Assembly: GCA_963693305.1 (NCBI GenBank)
Contig: OY855905.1
Coordinates: 23,367,437-23,431,436, forward strand
Source of the DNA: Meandrina meandrites
Taxonomy: Eukaryota; Cnidaria; Anthozoa; Scleractinia; Meandrinidae
Direction of reading: 5' to 3'
Length of the DNA stretch: 64,000 bases
The notes beneath the pieces were generated by a model. That model was not told the origin of the DNA and did no database searches. It saw only the letters and a program-made list of their open reading frames with translations. Below, piece after piece: positions 41,958 to 53,640 of this stretch. Every line of letters starts with the position of its first letter. The first letter of the stretch is position 1. Made by a program: the position numbers and the translations under genes.

Positions 41958-43070
41958 TCACAGCGGTATTTCTTCATATTCCTCTTGCGACTGTGTTTGT
42001 ACTATAATTGCATGTCCATTGTTCAATGTCTCATTTCCGTGTTGCTCATCTTGTTCTCGGCTAGCTCTATTTTGTCCTTGTGCGACATTATCTGTAACTC
42101 CAATCTGTCTTGGTCCAAAGATTTTCCTTTCAAGTTCCTCGGCTTGTTGAATTGTTTTTCTTGACAACAACTGAATGAAAGCTACGCGAAAATATCTTAT
42201 TCTAACCGCGTAAATCAACGGATTAAACAACGAATTTAGAACTTGTAGTAAAGTAACAAGATAAATAACAATATGTCCTACATTAACAGGAATTCTGTCT
42301 TTAAAGGCGAAAATAATAACAGCACAGATACTGGTTGGGATGTAACACAAAAAAATAACAAGGAGTACAATAGTTGTGGTGTAAAAAGCTTTCTTATTTT
42401 TGAGTATCTTCTCCTTGGCTTCTAAGGAAACTTGGTTAGCAGCAATTTGTTTCTCGTTGCGACGGACTTCCTTGTATACAGAAACATTAAAGTAAACGGT
42501 GACAATGAAAAACAGCATGCTAGAAACTGCCATTGTTGCCTTCATGAAGTTTGTTCTCATCACAAGGTGTTCAGAGGTAAAGATGATCGCTGCAGCCCAC
42601 GCCAGGCCAGACGCTATGATGATACGAACGTCAGTGACGTGGTTGTCGTATGCAAAGGGGTGTTTTATCGCGACATAACGCTCAGCGCTTATCAAAATCA
42701 AATGATGAAGCGACCCCCTTATAAATTGTACTGTAAAAACGTCCTTGATAGTGCAAAACATGTTTTGTTGGCCATCAAGAAGGAAAGCCTCGCGGGCAAT
42801 ATGCAAAGGCTGAACAACTAGTCCGACCATAAGATCAGTTGTGGCTAAACAGGCGAGTGCTACGTTAGACTTGGTGCGAAGCTGTCGTTTGGTTTTCACT
42901 GCCACTATCACCAGGATGTTGAGCAAAATGATGAGAGGACAGGTGAGAGCGTTAACGGTGACTCTGACGATAAATACAGCGTGAAGATCGGGAGAAATGT
43001 TTGAAAGATTTAGAGGAAGAGGTGCCAAACCACAACTGAGTAATGTGGTGTTGTCGGTGCTGTGATTCAT
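41958..43070 (-). CDS. Class A (rhodopsin-like) G-protein-coupled receptor, intronless
   Basis: A 370-residue seven-helix receptor at the plasma membrane; ligand unknown. The N terminus has possible N-glycosylation sites at N2, N7, N21 and N24. TM1 contains LLNILVIVAV (N51); TM2 contains LACLATTD (D79); C106 opens TM3, which ends ERY (130-132) in place of DRY; TM4 has W158; TM6 has CYIP (242-245) in place of CWxP; TM7 ends NPLIY (283-287). The tail is rich in Gln and Glu. The second extracellular loop (about 165-178) is very short and has no cysteine, so the usual TM3-ECL2 disulphide is missing. These features suit the large lineage-specific sets of amine/adenosine/melatonin-like orphan receptors of cnidarians. 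I cannot place it more exactly. A broken paralogue lies about 3 kb away on the same strand. Confidence 0.93.
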   Translation of the reverse strand: MNHSTDNTTLLSCGLAPLPLNLSNISPDLHAVFIVRVTVNALTCPLIILLNILVIVAVKTKRQLRTKSNVALACLATTDLMVGLVVQPLHIAREAFLLDGQQNMFCTIKDVFTVQFIRGSLHHLILISAERYVAIKHPFAYDNHVTDVRIIIASGLAWAAAIIFTSEHLVMRTNFMKATMAVSSMLFFIVTVYFNVSVYKEVRRNEKQIAANQVSLEAKEKILKNKKAFYTTTIVLLVIFLCYIPTSICAVIIFAFKDRIPVNVGHIVIYLVTLLQVLNSLFNPLIYAVRIRYFRVAFIQLLSRKTIQQAEELERKIFGPRQIGVTDNVAQGQNRASREQDEQHGNETLNNGHAIIVQTQSQEEYEEIPL

Positions 43071-45885
43071 CTTTGCTCGACGAAGTCTCCCGTGTTCTTC
43101 AGATCGCTTCTCGCGTTTTGCTCTTTAAATTTTTACTTTGTTGGGCGGTTCAATTTCGCTTTTTAGTAGAATTAACATTGGCCAAGATTGTATCGTGAAT
43201 TGACGTAATTCTTTAATTACTTGATGACAATTTGAATTATATCAACTAAAATTTACATTTATATCATTTCATTAGCAAACTATTATTAAGTGTTTCCTAA
43301 TCTTCAGTAAACGCAACCGGAATTTATGATTCACTTGAATGCTTATCCGAAATAGAAGGTATTCAGTAAAGATGGCCCACACAATGGCTTTAAACCGAAT
43401 ACAAAACATACGGTAAGGGGATTTGCCACCGGTTTTATGCAACATTCAAGATAATTAAAAGACTCTTGGTAAATTTCTTGATGAGTTATACAGCGATTTT
43501 CTGTTGTTCTTTTCTTTTAATTTTAACACGTAAAAGATTTCTCCTTCCTCGGCTGAAGGCTAATTAATGTTGAAGCCTAAAGATGGCATAGAAAAGAATA
43601 TATAACAATGGTTATATATAACAATGTTTGAACAATGGTTCAAACATTCAAAACATAGCGGGATTTGAGACCGGTAATGGCACATTCGAGCCACTTATCT
43701 AGCGATTTTCCGTTGTCTCGTTTTCTTGTTGTTTTAGCACGTAAACATTTCTCTTTTCTCGGTCGCTGTCTCCGAATCAAGATTTAAACTAACAACAAAT
43801 TTACTTTGAAGTGTTCTCTAACATCTAGTTCGTTATACTGTTTTTTTTTCCTTGGGCGAAAATATCGCGTCAGATATAGCCGCCACAACTTGTGTTGTTT
43901 TCCACATACAAAACAACGGTTTTGTATTGCATTGTATTGAAGGAGTCTCTGCACTTTGCCTTTCACGTTTCCTATATATAGAAACTTTTCTGTCCTTGCC
44001 TTGATGATGATTTTGTTTTGCCGAGACGCAAAGAAAGAGAATACAGCAATATTGTGGCAACCAGATTGTGCGAATTACTCAGGTAAACTAGAATTTTGTA
44101 GAGCATCAACTGGGGAATTATCCAATAGTTGATGATTTGCTTTATTCTCCTAACTTCTCTGTATGACAATGTATTGATATTGTAATGAGAAATTTGACGT
44201 TGATCACTGTTGGTGCAAGTGTCATACAGTTAATCCGGCAGTTCGTTCACTTTGTCTTGTCGGCGATTCATTGTTATTGTTTCGTGTTAATTTGTTTAGG
44301 TCAAAATATAAAATTAAGAATAAATTGAATATCTCAGTTGGAAAACAAAGTGTCTTTGACTAAGTTTTACTGAGCAGATCTTGCTTGGTTCTCCCTTTAA
44401 TAATCATGACTATTTTATTTTTTCGAATGGAAGTATCCGTAGAAATGTAGTGAAATAAGGTTAGGCATTTATCCGGGTCGTCTACATCTATCTTTGTTGC
44501 TTTTGAGCTGTGATGGAACTGAATGAATAAACGGTTTATTTATTTTTTATCTTTTCACTGAAAAGTAGATATAGAGCCAAAGTGCATGGAAGAATTCAGC
44601 AAACATGTTTTTTCACGAAGCAAAGTCAAACAAAAGTTAAAAGAGAAGCAAAATTTAGTGGCAAATACATATTCAAGACGCAGTTTGAAAAGCTTTACTG
44701 AAGAGATTTTTAAGTGTCCGGTGACTTTGGGTAGACAGGTAGAATGCTAATTGACTGGGAGTTACTCAAAATTGAGTCTCCTCTCTCGTCTAATCTGCCA
44801 GGATTTAAACTAACTGCCACTAAAAGAAAAATTTAAAAGAGGAACAAGCAAGCGGGATTATTACTCATTTTCTTAAAAAAAAAACTGGTGAAGGCAAACG
44901 CAGCATTTTTGCCCTTTTCGGTGAAAAACAAACGTGGTGCCTCATAAGCTAAATGATTGCGCTGGAAATTACACGAAAATTATGTCTGTGTTCTCGGCTG
45001 TTCTGCAGTGAATTAGCTAACAGCAGGACAATTTTGGAACCTTGTTGGTAGTTTTAACAATATTTTTGTCATTTAAAAAAAATTGGAAGCTATAAAGGAA
45101 ATAAGGTAAATTGAGCGTTATTTTTATTTCTCCATGGAGCAGCTGTTCGTATACTGTACTTCGGCTGTTTTTAAAGGTGAAGTGATTATATGCGCTTTAA
45201 ATGAGGAAAATAAATACAATTTCAAAATGTAAGGCTTGTCCTACAAGAGGTGAAAAAATGGCGACAGATACGTTTTTGAGCCTATTCTCTCTCGTACATT
45301 TTCCCTTTCGTTTTTGCATGGAAATTTTTGTTGGGATTCGTGAAGTGAAGTTAACGCGCATAAAATGAAAAGATTTATGCGTCAATTAGCTAGGAAAATA
45401 AATATAATATCAAGGGGTACTAAGCGAGGCTCGTGCTGAAAGAAGCGAAAAATGCGACCGTAAATGTTTTGCGCGGTCATTTTCTCTCTCGTACTTTTCC
45501 TTTCCGTTTTACGCACAACTTTTTAGTTGTTAGGATATTTTCTGGGTTTTTTTTCTTTAATGTTATTATTCGAGGGAAACTGTGTTGTATGTCTCAAACA
45601 GAAAGATCAAATCACTTTTAAAAATAAATATTAACGACACCAACATGAACACGATTACCATTTAATAACGTTGTCCAAGTAGGTATCTTAGATTTCAGTT
45701 CAGTTTCGCTAACTGTATAAAATTCAACTGGTTTTGCCACGTATCGATGTTTTTTTTTTCACGCTTCTCTCCCATACCACTAATATATATATTGAAATTT
45801 TTCTTCGGCATCGAAAACGATATTTAGTAGTTTTCAAAGGATTTTCAACGAAAAGCCTATGTTTTGGAAATATTTACAATTGTCC
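43071..45885. other. Intergenic region made of duplicated GPCR flanks
   Basis: No gene seen. 43380-43570 and 43640-43800 are diverged copies of one segment (CAAAACATA.GG..GGGATTTG, CAGCGATTTTC.GTTGT, TTTAGCACGTAAA.ATTTCTC), which occurs again at 48010-48240. 44560-45880 repeats the GPCR 3' flank (see 40580-41957). Confidence 0.55.
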
Positions 45886-46167
45886 TCACACAGGTGCTTC
45901 TTCATATTCCTCTTGCGGCTGTGTTTGTACTGTAATTGCATGTCCATTGTTCAATGTCTAATTTCCGTGTTGCTCATCTTCTTCTCGGCTAGCCCTATTT
46001 TGTCCTTGTTCGACATTATCTGTAACTCCAATCTGTCTTGGTCCAAAGATTTTCCTTTCAAGTTCCTCAGCTTGTTGAATTGTTTTTCTTGACAACAAGT
46101 GAATGAAAGCTACGCGAAAATATCTTATTCTAACAGCGTATATGTATGTGTAATCAAATGGTTACGA

Positions 46168-46245
46168 GTGAAATTAGGAAATAATTTCACGCGTGTTTTG
46201 TCAAAATTTTGACAAAACGCAAGTAAAATTATTTCCTAGTTTCAC
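46168..46245. repeat. 78-bp perfect-centre hairpin in the GPCR pseudogene
   Basis: GTGAAATTAGGAAATAATTT...TTTTGTCAAAA is followed directly by its imperfect complement TTTTGACAAAA...ATTATTTCCTAGTTTCAC. It is adjacent to the TIR element at 46269-46573; together they interrupt TM7 of the pseudogene. Confidence 0.75.
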
Positions 46246-46268
46246 GAGTATACCATGTGGTTACCTTT

Positions 46269-46573
46269 TAATATCATGGGTGACTAATTACGCTTACAAT
46301 CGTAGTTTTGTAACTTAGTCCATGAAGGAACCGGTTGGAAAAAACGCCCGTGTAAAACGCTCAAAAATCTGGCCAAGGTGAAATTCAAGCGATAATGTGC
46401 AAATTTTAAGCTTTAAGGTCATCTTTTACAATGTAAAATCCTGTACACACCATCTTGGCACTGAAGCATGGGAAACGCTGCCATGGCAATTTTGTAATTT
46501 CACATGTGAAATTATAAATTAGCGCTAAAATTTCGCGCCAAAATTAAGGAGTAATTTGTCACCCATGATATTA
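46269..46573. mobile_element. 305-bp TIR element interrupting the GPCR pseudogene
   Basis: TAATATCATGGGTGACTAAT on the left is mirrored by ATTTGTCACCCATGATATTA on the right, one mismatch over 23 bp. No clear target duplication. Non-coding. The parent receptor is uninterrupted at this point, so the insertion came after the duplication. Confidence 0.65.
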
Positions 46574-47599
46574 GAGGATTAAACATCGAATTCAGTACTG
46601 GCAGATTAATAACAATATTTCCAACATCAGCCGAAATTTTGTCTTCAATGGCGAAAATAATAATAGCACAGAAATTCGTTGGCATGTAACACAGAAAAAC
46701 TTTTTGAGTGTACGGTGACTTTGGGTAGACAGGTAGCATGGTAATTAACGAAGAGTTACACAAAAAGTATTTCTCCTCTCAAGTCTAAATCACCTGGTGT
46801 CAAACAAAGCGCCACTAAACGAAAAATTTAATAAGAGAAACAAACAAACAACAAGCGGAATATTACTCATTTTCTTAGTAAAAAGGAAACACTGGTGAAG
46901 CAAACGCAGCATTTTTGCCCTGTGCCGTGAAAAACAAACGTGGTGTTTCATAAGCTAAATGATTGCACTGGAAATTACACGAAAATTATGTCTGTACTCT
47001 CGGCTGTTCTGCCGTGAATTATCTAACCGCAAGATAATTTTGGATGAACGAACTTTTTAGTGTTTTACTTTCGGGCATTTCTATTGCTTTTAAGGTGATT
47101 TCACAGAAATAAAACTTGTCGTTCGATTTTTTTTAACTTTCCCTAAATACTCTGTACCAAACACTGTTTCGAAAAATACAATAAAAAAGATAGGCCACCA
47201 TGCTCGCAAGGGAGAAATAATGGACCAGGCTTACCTTATTTATGCCTGTTCTGGTACTAATCGCGCGCGTTATTTCATCGGTCCACATTATATTTTGCGG
47301 TAGCTGGAAACAAAGTTTATTTGCAATATGCAAAGGCTGAACAACTATAGTCCGACCATAAGATCAGTTTGGGGCTAAACAGGCGAGTGCTACGTTAGAC
47401 TTGGTGCGAAGCTGTCGTTTGGTTTTCACTGCCACCATCACCAGGATGTTGAGTATAATGACGAGAGGACAGGTGAGAACGTTAACGGCGACTCTGACGA
47501 TAAATACAGCGTGAAGATCGGGAGAAATGTTTGTACCATCTAGAGGAAGAGATGCGATCCACAACTTAGTAATGTGGCGTTGTCGGTGCTGTGATTCAT

Positions 47600-48962
47600 C
47601 TTTGCTCGATTAAGTAAGTCTGCCTTGTTCTTCAGGTGCTTTAAATGAAAGCTTATGAAAACTGCCGGTAAACTTAGAACCGAAATAGAAGGCATTTCAA
47701 CTAACTAAACAATAATAGTTCCAACGGAACGGAAATATGGTTCAAGCTGCAATTTGAAAAAGGGTTGTAGCTGAACAGAATGTCAATGTCCGGACATAAA
47801 AAATAGTTGTTCTGGCAAACGCTCAAAAATTATTTCTCCCCTCTAGTTCACTCTGCTGGGAGTTAAACAAATGACACGTCAGTGAACAAGCACATGATAA
47901 TTGCTACGGTATAACTCTTTACTCGATTTACTGTTTCTTGGAGAGTGTCTACGCCTTGTGTTCCTGTGAGTGGATCGTTTTCACACGGGCCAAATAAAGA
48001 ATGTGAAACAATTCTTTTCTAACATACAAAATGCAGTGGGATATTGGAACCGGTAATTGCACAATTGCATGGGCCAATCGAAAAGACCTTTTGGACAAGA
48101 CTTTCTAAAACGTTAGTTAGGGATTTTCCGCCTGTTGCCTACCTTTCTTCCTTTTTCGTGAAGCATTTCTTCTTCCTCTGTTGCAGTACTGAGAAATTAA
48201 ATAACTGCAATTTATAATTAATGTTGAAGCGTTCTTAAAGGCTTGGTTTTTCGTGTTTTCTGTTGCTGAAAGCTATACATTGTATTCAGTGCAATACTCG
48301 CTCACAGTATTGGCTATGTTTAATATTGTTTGTTCCTTTGGCTTCGCGCGCTTACTTTTAAGGTGTCTCAATACAGTTTTTTCCAGCATATGTGTTGTTA
48401 TTTTCTCTTGGTTTTGGAGTTGTGTGCCCATCACCTTTACTTTTATTGTAACGTTTTTCTGAGTAGAAATAAACTGATTATTAGTTTCTTACATCTATTT
48501 CTGTGTCCGCTTTTACACCCTTCCTGTCAAAGTTAATATTTCACTGCAGGGCAGTGCACTGTACAACTCTAAGCAATGTGTTTTCAAAATACACCCTCTT
48601 AAGCTCCCATCTATTATGAACTCAGACAAAAAATTGATCAGTAGTGATACAGATAATGCCTTGGCCCTTAAGAAAAAAAAACGAAAACACTTCATAAATG
48701 TTCAGATTTTAGTCTTAAACAAGAAAATTGGTTGAAACCGTTGACATTTTGAGTGCAAACGAACAGCTAAAACGCTCGGAACGCCAGCCTTTTTATTATT
48801 AATGATGGCGGCTAATTTAAATATGCAAAGTTGACAAAAAATCTATTTGAAAAAGCGCGCCGTGAATATTTTATCTGATATGTGTGACGTATTTTCAAGT
48901 CATTGGTTCCAGTATGTAATCCATATTCATGACAATTAATGACTTTGTTTCATTTCAAACAG
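47600..48962. other. Intergenic region with further GPCR-locus flank remnants
   Basis: 47740-47880 resembles the 3' flank again (TTTGAAAAAGGG, GTCAATGTCCGG, ATTATTTCTCCCCTCTAGTTC). 48010-48240 resembles the 5' flank copies at 43380 and 43640. No gene is recognised. The upstream exon or exons of the plus-strand gene at 48963 may lie here or further off, but I could not identify them. Confidence 0.45.
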
Positions 48963-49908
48963 TTTGTCGGCGTGTCGTGATGTCGAGCGGTTTCTCTCTT
49001 CTGGCGACCAAGTTCTTGCTTTCAAGGAGTGGACAATCCTCCTGACGAATACGTTCTTCAGCCTCACACTAGTCAAACTAATGGTGAGTACAAATTCCTG
49101 TACATTATTGGACATTATATACCTAAAATGTGCTGTCTGTTGACGTTTAGGCGCGTTCGTTGAAATTCAGGCATGGCGAGCTGCCGTAATGCAAAATGTT
49201 TCTCCTGAAAGTAAAATTTGACTGAGCTTTAAAATAAAACGGCAAACCTCTAAGGCTAAAGAAAGTTAGGAAATGATTTTTTGCTGTTGAAATTTTCTTC
49301 ATGCTTAGCAATTTGTGCAAACGTTTCGGCGACCACGTGCTAAATCTTAATTTGCCCGATGTAGCCGTTGTTGAAACCATCTCCAGTTCATGTACATCAA
49401 AATTAACAGTTCAAGACAAGTTAATGTTGTTTTTTTATTCGCTTACGTATTGAATCTTAAAGACAAAACTCCCATTTCCTGAAGTTAACAATTGGAGTTC
49501 ATGCAATACCACCGATACCAATTTGTTCACCACAATTCTCTGAAAGTATTGTCACCACTTTTCTAAATCGAACATCTTTACAATTGATGCCATAAACGAA
49601 TCAAGTTTTAAATGATAGCAATTTTTCCCCAAAAGCATTTCCAGAACAAGAAATTGAACGAAAAATGCATTTGGTATTTCGGCTAACCTTATCCATAATC
49701 TACAATGCTAGTTTTGTTTGATTGTAATGTTTCAGCGAAGTTACACAGTAGCGCATTGGCAAACTTGTGATCTAATCACGTTATTTGCTTGTTTTCTTTA
49801 TAGAAGAGGAAAGGACAGAAGGAGAGGAGACTGGATCCCAGGAAGAAGTTCACTGCTGGATTAATCAGTGTAAAAGAAGGCAACGAAAAGATAAGATTTA
49901 ACAATTGA
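48963..49908 (+). CDS. Candidate 3' end of an unrecognised gene (two exons)
   Basis: Exon 48963-49083 follows a good acceptor (TTTCATTTCAAACAG) and ends in a strong donor (GTGAGT). Exon 49804-49908 follows TTTCTTTATAG and ends at TGA. Phases agree: one base completes a codon, then 40 codons, then 34 codons and stop. The peptide reads LSACRDVERFLSSGDQVLAF, then KEWTILLTNTFFSLTLVKLM, then a basic tail KRKGQKERRLDPRKKFTAGL followed by ISVKEGNEKIRFNN. I do not recognise the family. It could instead be a gene-like coincidence or a decayed fragment; the splice signals and open frame are the only support. Confidence 0.4.
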
Positions 49909-52900
49909 GAGATAAATAGTGGCTTATACGTAAACTGATTTTTTTGCCAGACCCAACGCTGTCCTCGAAACATCAGTGACTACTTTAAAAACAATACGGT
50001 AGAAAAACATTTGAACTTGATTGTCTTGTTCTCCAAAAAAAAACTACACAAAAATACACTTAAGCAGATTTCGCTCTCGTTATAATTTTGTGAAGGTCGT
50101 AACATTTTTCACCAAAAATAACTGTATGAGCCACTATTGTTTTATTTACGAATGGTAAATTTTAAGGTGGCACTGTAACTTCAGGACCGAGTTCACTAGC
50201 TTTTCTCTTTACTGATAACTATACATTTCGTACAATATAAGTTCCGAGAATTTGTTGGTACATCAAGACAACAGGACAATATCGTCTAGTGGAGAAGGTT
50301 TTTTATTTTCGTCACTTATCTGTTTGAAACGCGATTTTGATACTGTAAACACAAATCGTATAAACTGATTGTTTTTTAAGCAACGTTTTGTTGTTGTGTG
50401 GGTGGTGGTAATTAAGGGATCGATATCGCGACTTTGACAGTGCCACTTTAACATTTCCATGGAAACACAGGGACAAGAGAACATGGGAGTACAGAAGAAA
50501 TCTTAATATTGAATGCACAAAAAAGAACAGGCTAAAGAGTCTCACGAAAACATTTTCGTTTCTCGTCGTGAATCGATTTGACTATTTATTTAATTGATTC
50601 ATTGTTTTTCTTGAATTCGGACAAAATCATTACACGAAGAATGTTAAACGTCTCCATGTTCTCTCGTTACTTTGGGTTTGGTAATTTGACGTTACGTCTG
50701 GTTCACAGAATGTTCACATAGTTCAAGGATGTTTTTTATAGAATCGCATCAGTCAGCAAACTCTTCCCCTGATTGGCTACCTAGATGAAATGAAATTAAT
50801 TTTTCCCCCAAAATTACTTGTCTAGATCACCAAATTTCATGTTGCTACGCAACAGTAATCGATCGTTGTTTTTGCAAGTTAGATTGCGGACCACATAAGC
50901 GTGTGTAATAAACAAATATATATAGTTTTTTCTGTCTAGCAAGAAAAGAAAGACTGGAACACAACTGTCTTGTAAATTGTCAAAAATCTCTCTCCTAAAA
51001 TATTTTTTAGAGCTTCGACGTTTTCATTGCAACATTATGAAGTTTTGTTATCTAAACAATTCTTCCTCAAAACTGTTTATTTGAAACATTTTAGAACGTA
51101 GAATTTTTTAGTCTTGATACGAAATTGCAAATCGAGGAATTTCGTTTTGTGGTAAATCATTTTGGACTTCTTTGGTCTTTTTTTTCCTGATTCGTCGCAA
51201 CAAAAAGCAAACAACGATTTTAGATTGATTTTGAATTCGTAGAGATTGTGATAGTTAGATTTTATCGAAGCTACTGATCTCCACGCAAAAATCTATTTAG
51301 CTTTCGGAACAGTTTGTTTGGCCGCTATCACATTAAAGAGGTACACTACATACAAATTGATGCAAAAAGACCTTTCAAAGATTGAAAACTCTATAAGATC
51401 CAAAATATGGACAATTTTTTTTTTCAGGACAGAGAATCAAAGAATAGTTGAAACTAAAACCTTTAAAAGACTAGTGAAGTTTGATAATATTATCAGGAAA
51501 AGCCTATCAATGCCATTTTCTCTATAAACACTGAAAAATTGAAGGTTTGCACAACTTTTGTAATAAATTCCAAAAAAAGTCTTGTATGTCGATATGAATT
51601 CATGGAAATCTAGTAAATTCAATTTAAACTGCAAGAAGTCAGTAATTTGGGAACGTTATTAAATCAAAATGTGGACAGTTTTCTTAAGGAAAGAGGATCA
51701 AAGATGTTTGACAAAACGTCAAAGGTCAAGGGAGTTAGATTTTGGAATTTGATTATGTCGCGAGAAAAACTCTGTACTAATGATTTTTGCTATTACATTC
51801 TCACAAAAAATTGAAGGGTTTCAACAAGTTTTGTACTAAATTGTTGAAACGAATTGGTGATTCCGTCAAAATTCAGTCTGAACTGTAAACAGTCAATTCT
51901 TCATAACATGAAAGAATTTCGATCGCATATTTACAAAACTTGTAATATTCGTTTCCTTATTTACAGTGTCCACAATTAGTACAACAGTGCTAAATACTCT
52001 GACACTAAATAAAGTGATTTTTTTTTTATTTGACGGGGAAACGTTTCATGTAGAGACAGTTTATTTAGAGATTCAGCTTATCATTTTAAAATTTTGCATC
52101 AGGAAACCAGTTTGCAATTGTATTATGACAGCGCCAAAAGACACCTTGAATATTATGACCATTCATGAGTGTTTATCACCGATAATTCTGAAAACAAGCC
52201 TTCCATTTTCAAGCGAATGTTCGACATTATAAATCACAATTTTTCAGTGTTTGGTCTGATTGGTCTTTTTGGTTCTTTCGCTTTTGTGGTCCATGTAATC
52301 TTCATTTGCAATGTTCAGATTATAGATAAATCTTTTGTTTTTGAAACAACAAACTCGCTGTATTCTGTGAACCATGGCCAGACGTTGCGTTACTGAAGAA
52401 GGACTTTACTTAGCGTTTTAAAACCCAAGATGATGAAGATAGCAATTCTCCTTGCTAATTACCGTGCATTTCTGTTGATAACAGTTCGGGGAATGGGGTG
52501 GTATATCAAAAAATATCCCCTATTCGATGCCTTTTATATTCTAGTCACCGGTTTCTTAATAATTTGTTGATCTTGTGAGGAGAAATAAGCTATTGGTCAC
52601 TTGGGTTTTAAAAGTTAAGCTTGGTTGTTAAACAGGACAAAAGCAAAGAGCAAAACAAGGAAGTGAGATAGAAATTGGGAAAGAAAATTGTTGAAATTGG
52701 CAAACTTTGTTTCTAAACATGGTCATTTTAGAGGGTCGGGAAAGCCGCACGAGTTTTACTTTTGGTTTCAAGTCATGTTGGCTCTAATGTGTATTTGTCC
52801 TGTTTCACAAACACTGTCCTTTGTCTATTTGGGTGAAAAGGTCAAAAGGATAAAATGGCAAGCTATTACCAGTTTTAAAAACTTTGTGTTTTTTTAGCGA

Positions 52901-52912
52901 ACGTGAAAAATT
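49909..52912. other. AT-rich intergenic DNA
   Basis: Apart from the TTAA-flanked MITE at 50166-50447 I see no genes, structural RNAs or clear repeats here. Confidence 0.5.
50166..50447. mobile_element. 282-bp TTAA-flanked MITE
   Basis: GGTGGCACTGTAACTTCAGG follows TTAA (50162-50165). The inverted right end ACTTTGACAGTGCCACT precedes TTAA (50448-50451). The ends match over about 11 bp with one difference at position 2. Non-coding. Confidence 0.65.
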
Positions 52913-53640
52913 TTAAAATCGTTCAAAGCACCTGGCATTGAAATAAGAGTTTGACAAAATGTTAACTTCGGGTTTCGTGAAACAATTGTTTGAAACCAGG
53001 CCAATTTGTTTTCTTTGATTGGTAATAACTGAGTTGATATCTTGCCATATCGTCCTTGAAGACCGGTTAATTCGCGGTTTTTCCCGCCATTTTGAATGAT
53101 GTACAAACATGGCGCGGAACACAGTGTTTGTTTGGGAATCCGATGTCAAATAATTTCCATAAAATTTGATTGCTGAAATGTTTAGTCTGTAGATTTGAGA
53201 TGCTTAGCAAATGATTTTGCTGATCAAATTTGAGGGATGTAGCTGATCTGGGAAGCGAGCAATGAATCTTTTTTTTCTCGTAAATTGGACAAAATCTTGT
53301 AGACCTGTGTACGGAAAAAATGAAAATGAAATTGTACGCTTTCCAGAACAGTTTCGAGCCTCAAACTTGATCAGTAAAATTTTTTGCTATGTGTCTTAAG
53401 TTTCTGATTGTGGATATTTCAGTTTTCAAATTTTGCGGAAATTATTTGACAATGTATTCCCATACAAACACTGTATTTCGCGTAATGTTTGTACAACGTT
53501 CAACATGGGGAAGAGATCCGCGAATTCATGTTAGTTTTATACACCATCTTGCACTGAAACGTTTTCTAAAATGGCTTTCTTCGGGGAAATCTACGTTTGG
53601 CAAACATTCTGCTGAATTTTTGTGCGAGATTGTGTATTAG
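52913..53640. repeat. Long imperfect inverted repeat (arms over 150 bp)
   Basis: About 53055-53165 on the minus strand (GGAAATTATTTGACATCGGA, CAAACAAACACTGTGTTCCG, GCCATGTTTGTACATCATTC) matches 53428-53530 on the plus strand (GGAAATTATTTGACAATGTA, CATACAAACACTGTATTTCG). Weaker similarity continues outward to both ends. Conceptual translations also match (NTVFRAMFVHHSKW against NTVFRVMFVQRSTW), but this only reflects the DNA repeat. No terminal duplication identified. Confidence 0.6.

Larger units (their letters stand above)
45886..47599 (-). pseudogene. Decayed tandem paralogue of the GPCR
   Basis: Three blocks match the intact receptor in order: 47320-47599 (N terminus to TM2, including SPDLHAVFIVRVAVN and TKRQLRTKSNVALACLA), about 46570-46710 (TM6-TM7: FLCYMPTNFCAIIIFAIED, LNSMFNPLI) and 45886-46140 (end of TM7 and C-tail). 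Damage: a one-base loss near codon 14 that creates a frameshift, further insertions of one and two bases near the TM2 motif (47340-47375), loss of the coding sequence for ECL1 to TM5, and an insertion of about 430 bp in TM7 (46141-46573). In the gap between TM2 and TM6, 46700-47040 is a copy of the 3' flank, so rearrangement as well as deletion occurred. Confidence 0.88.
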
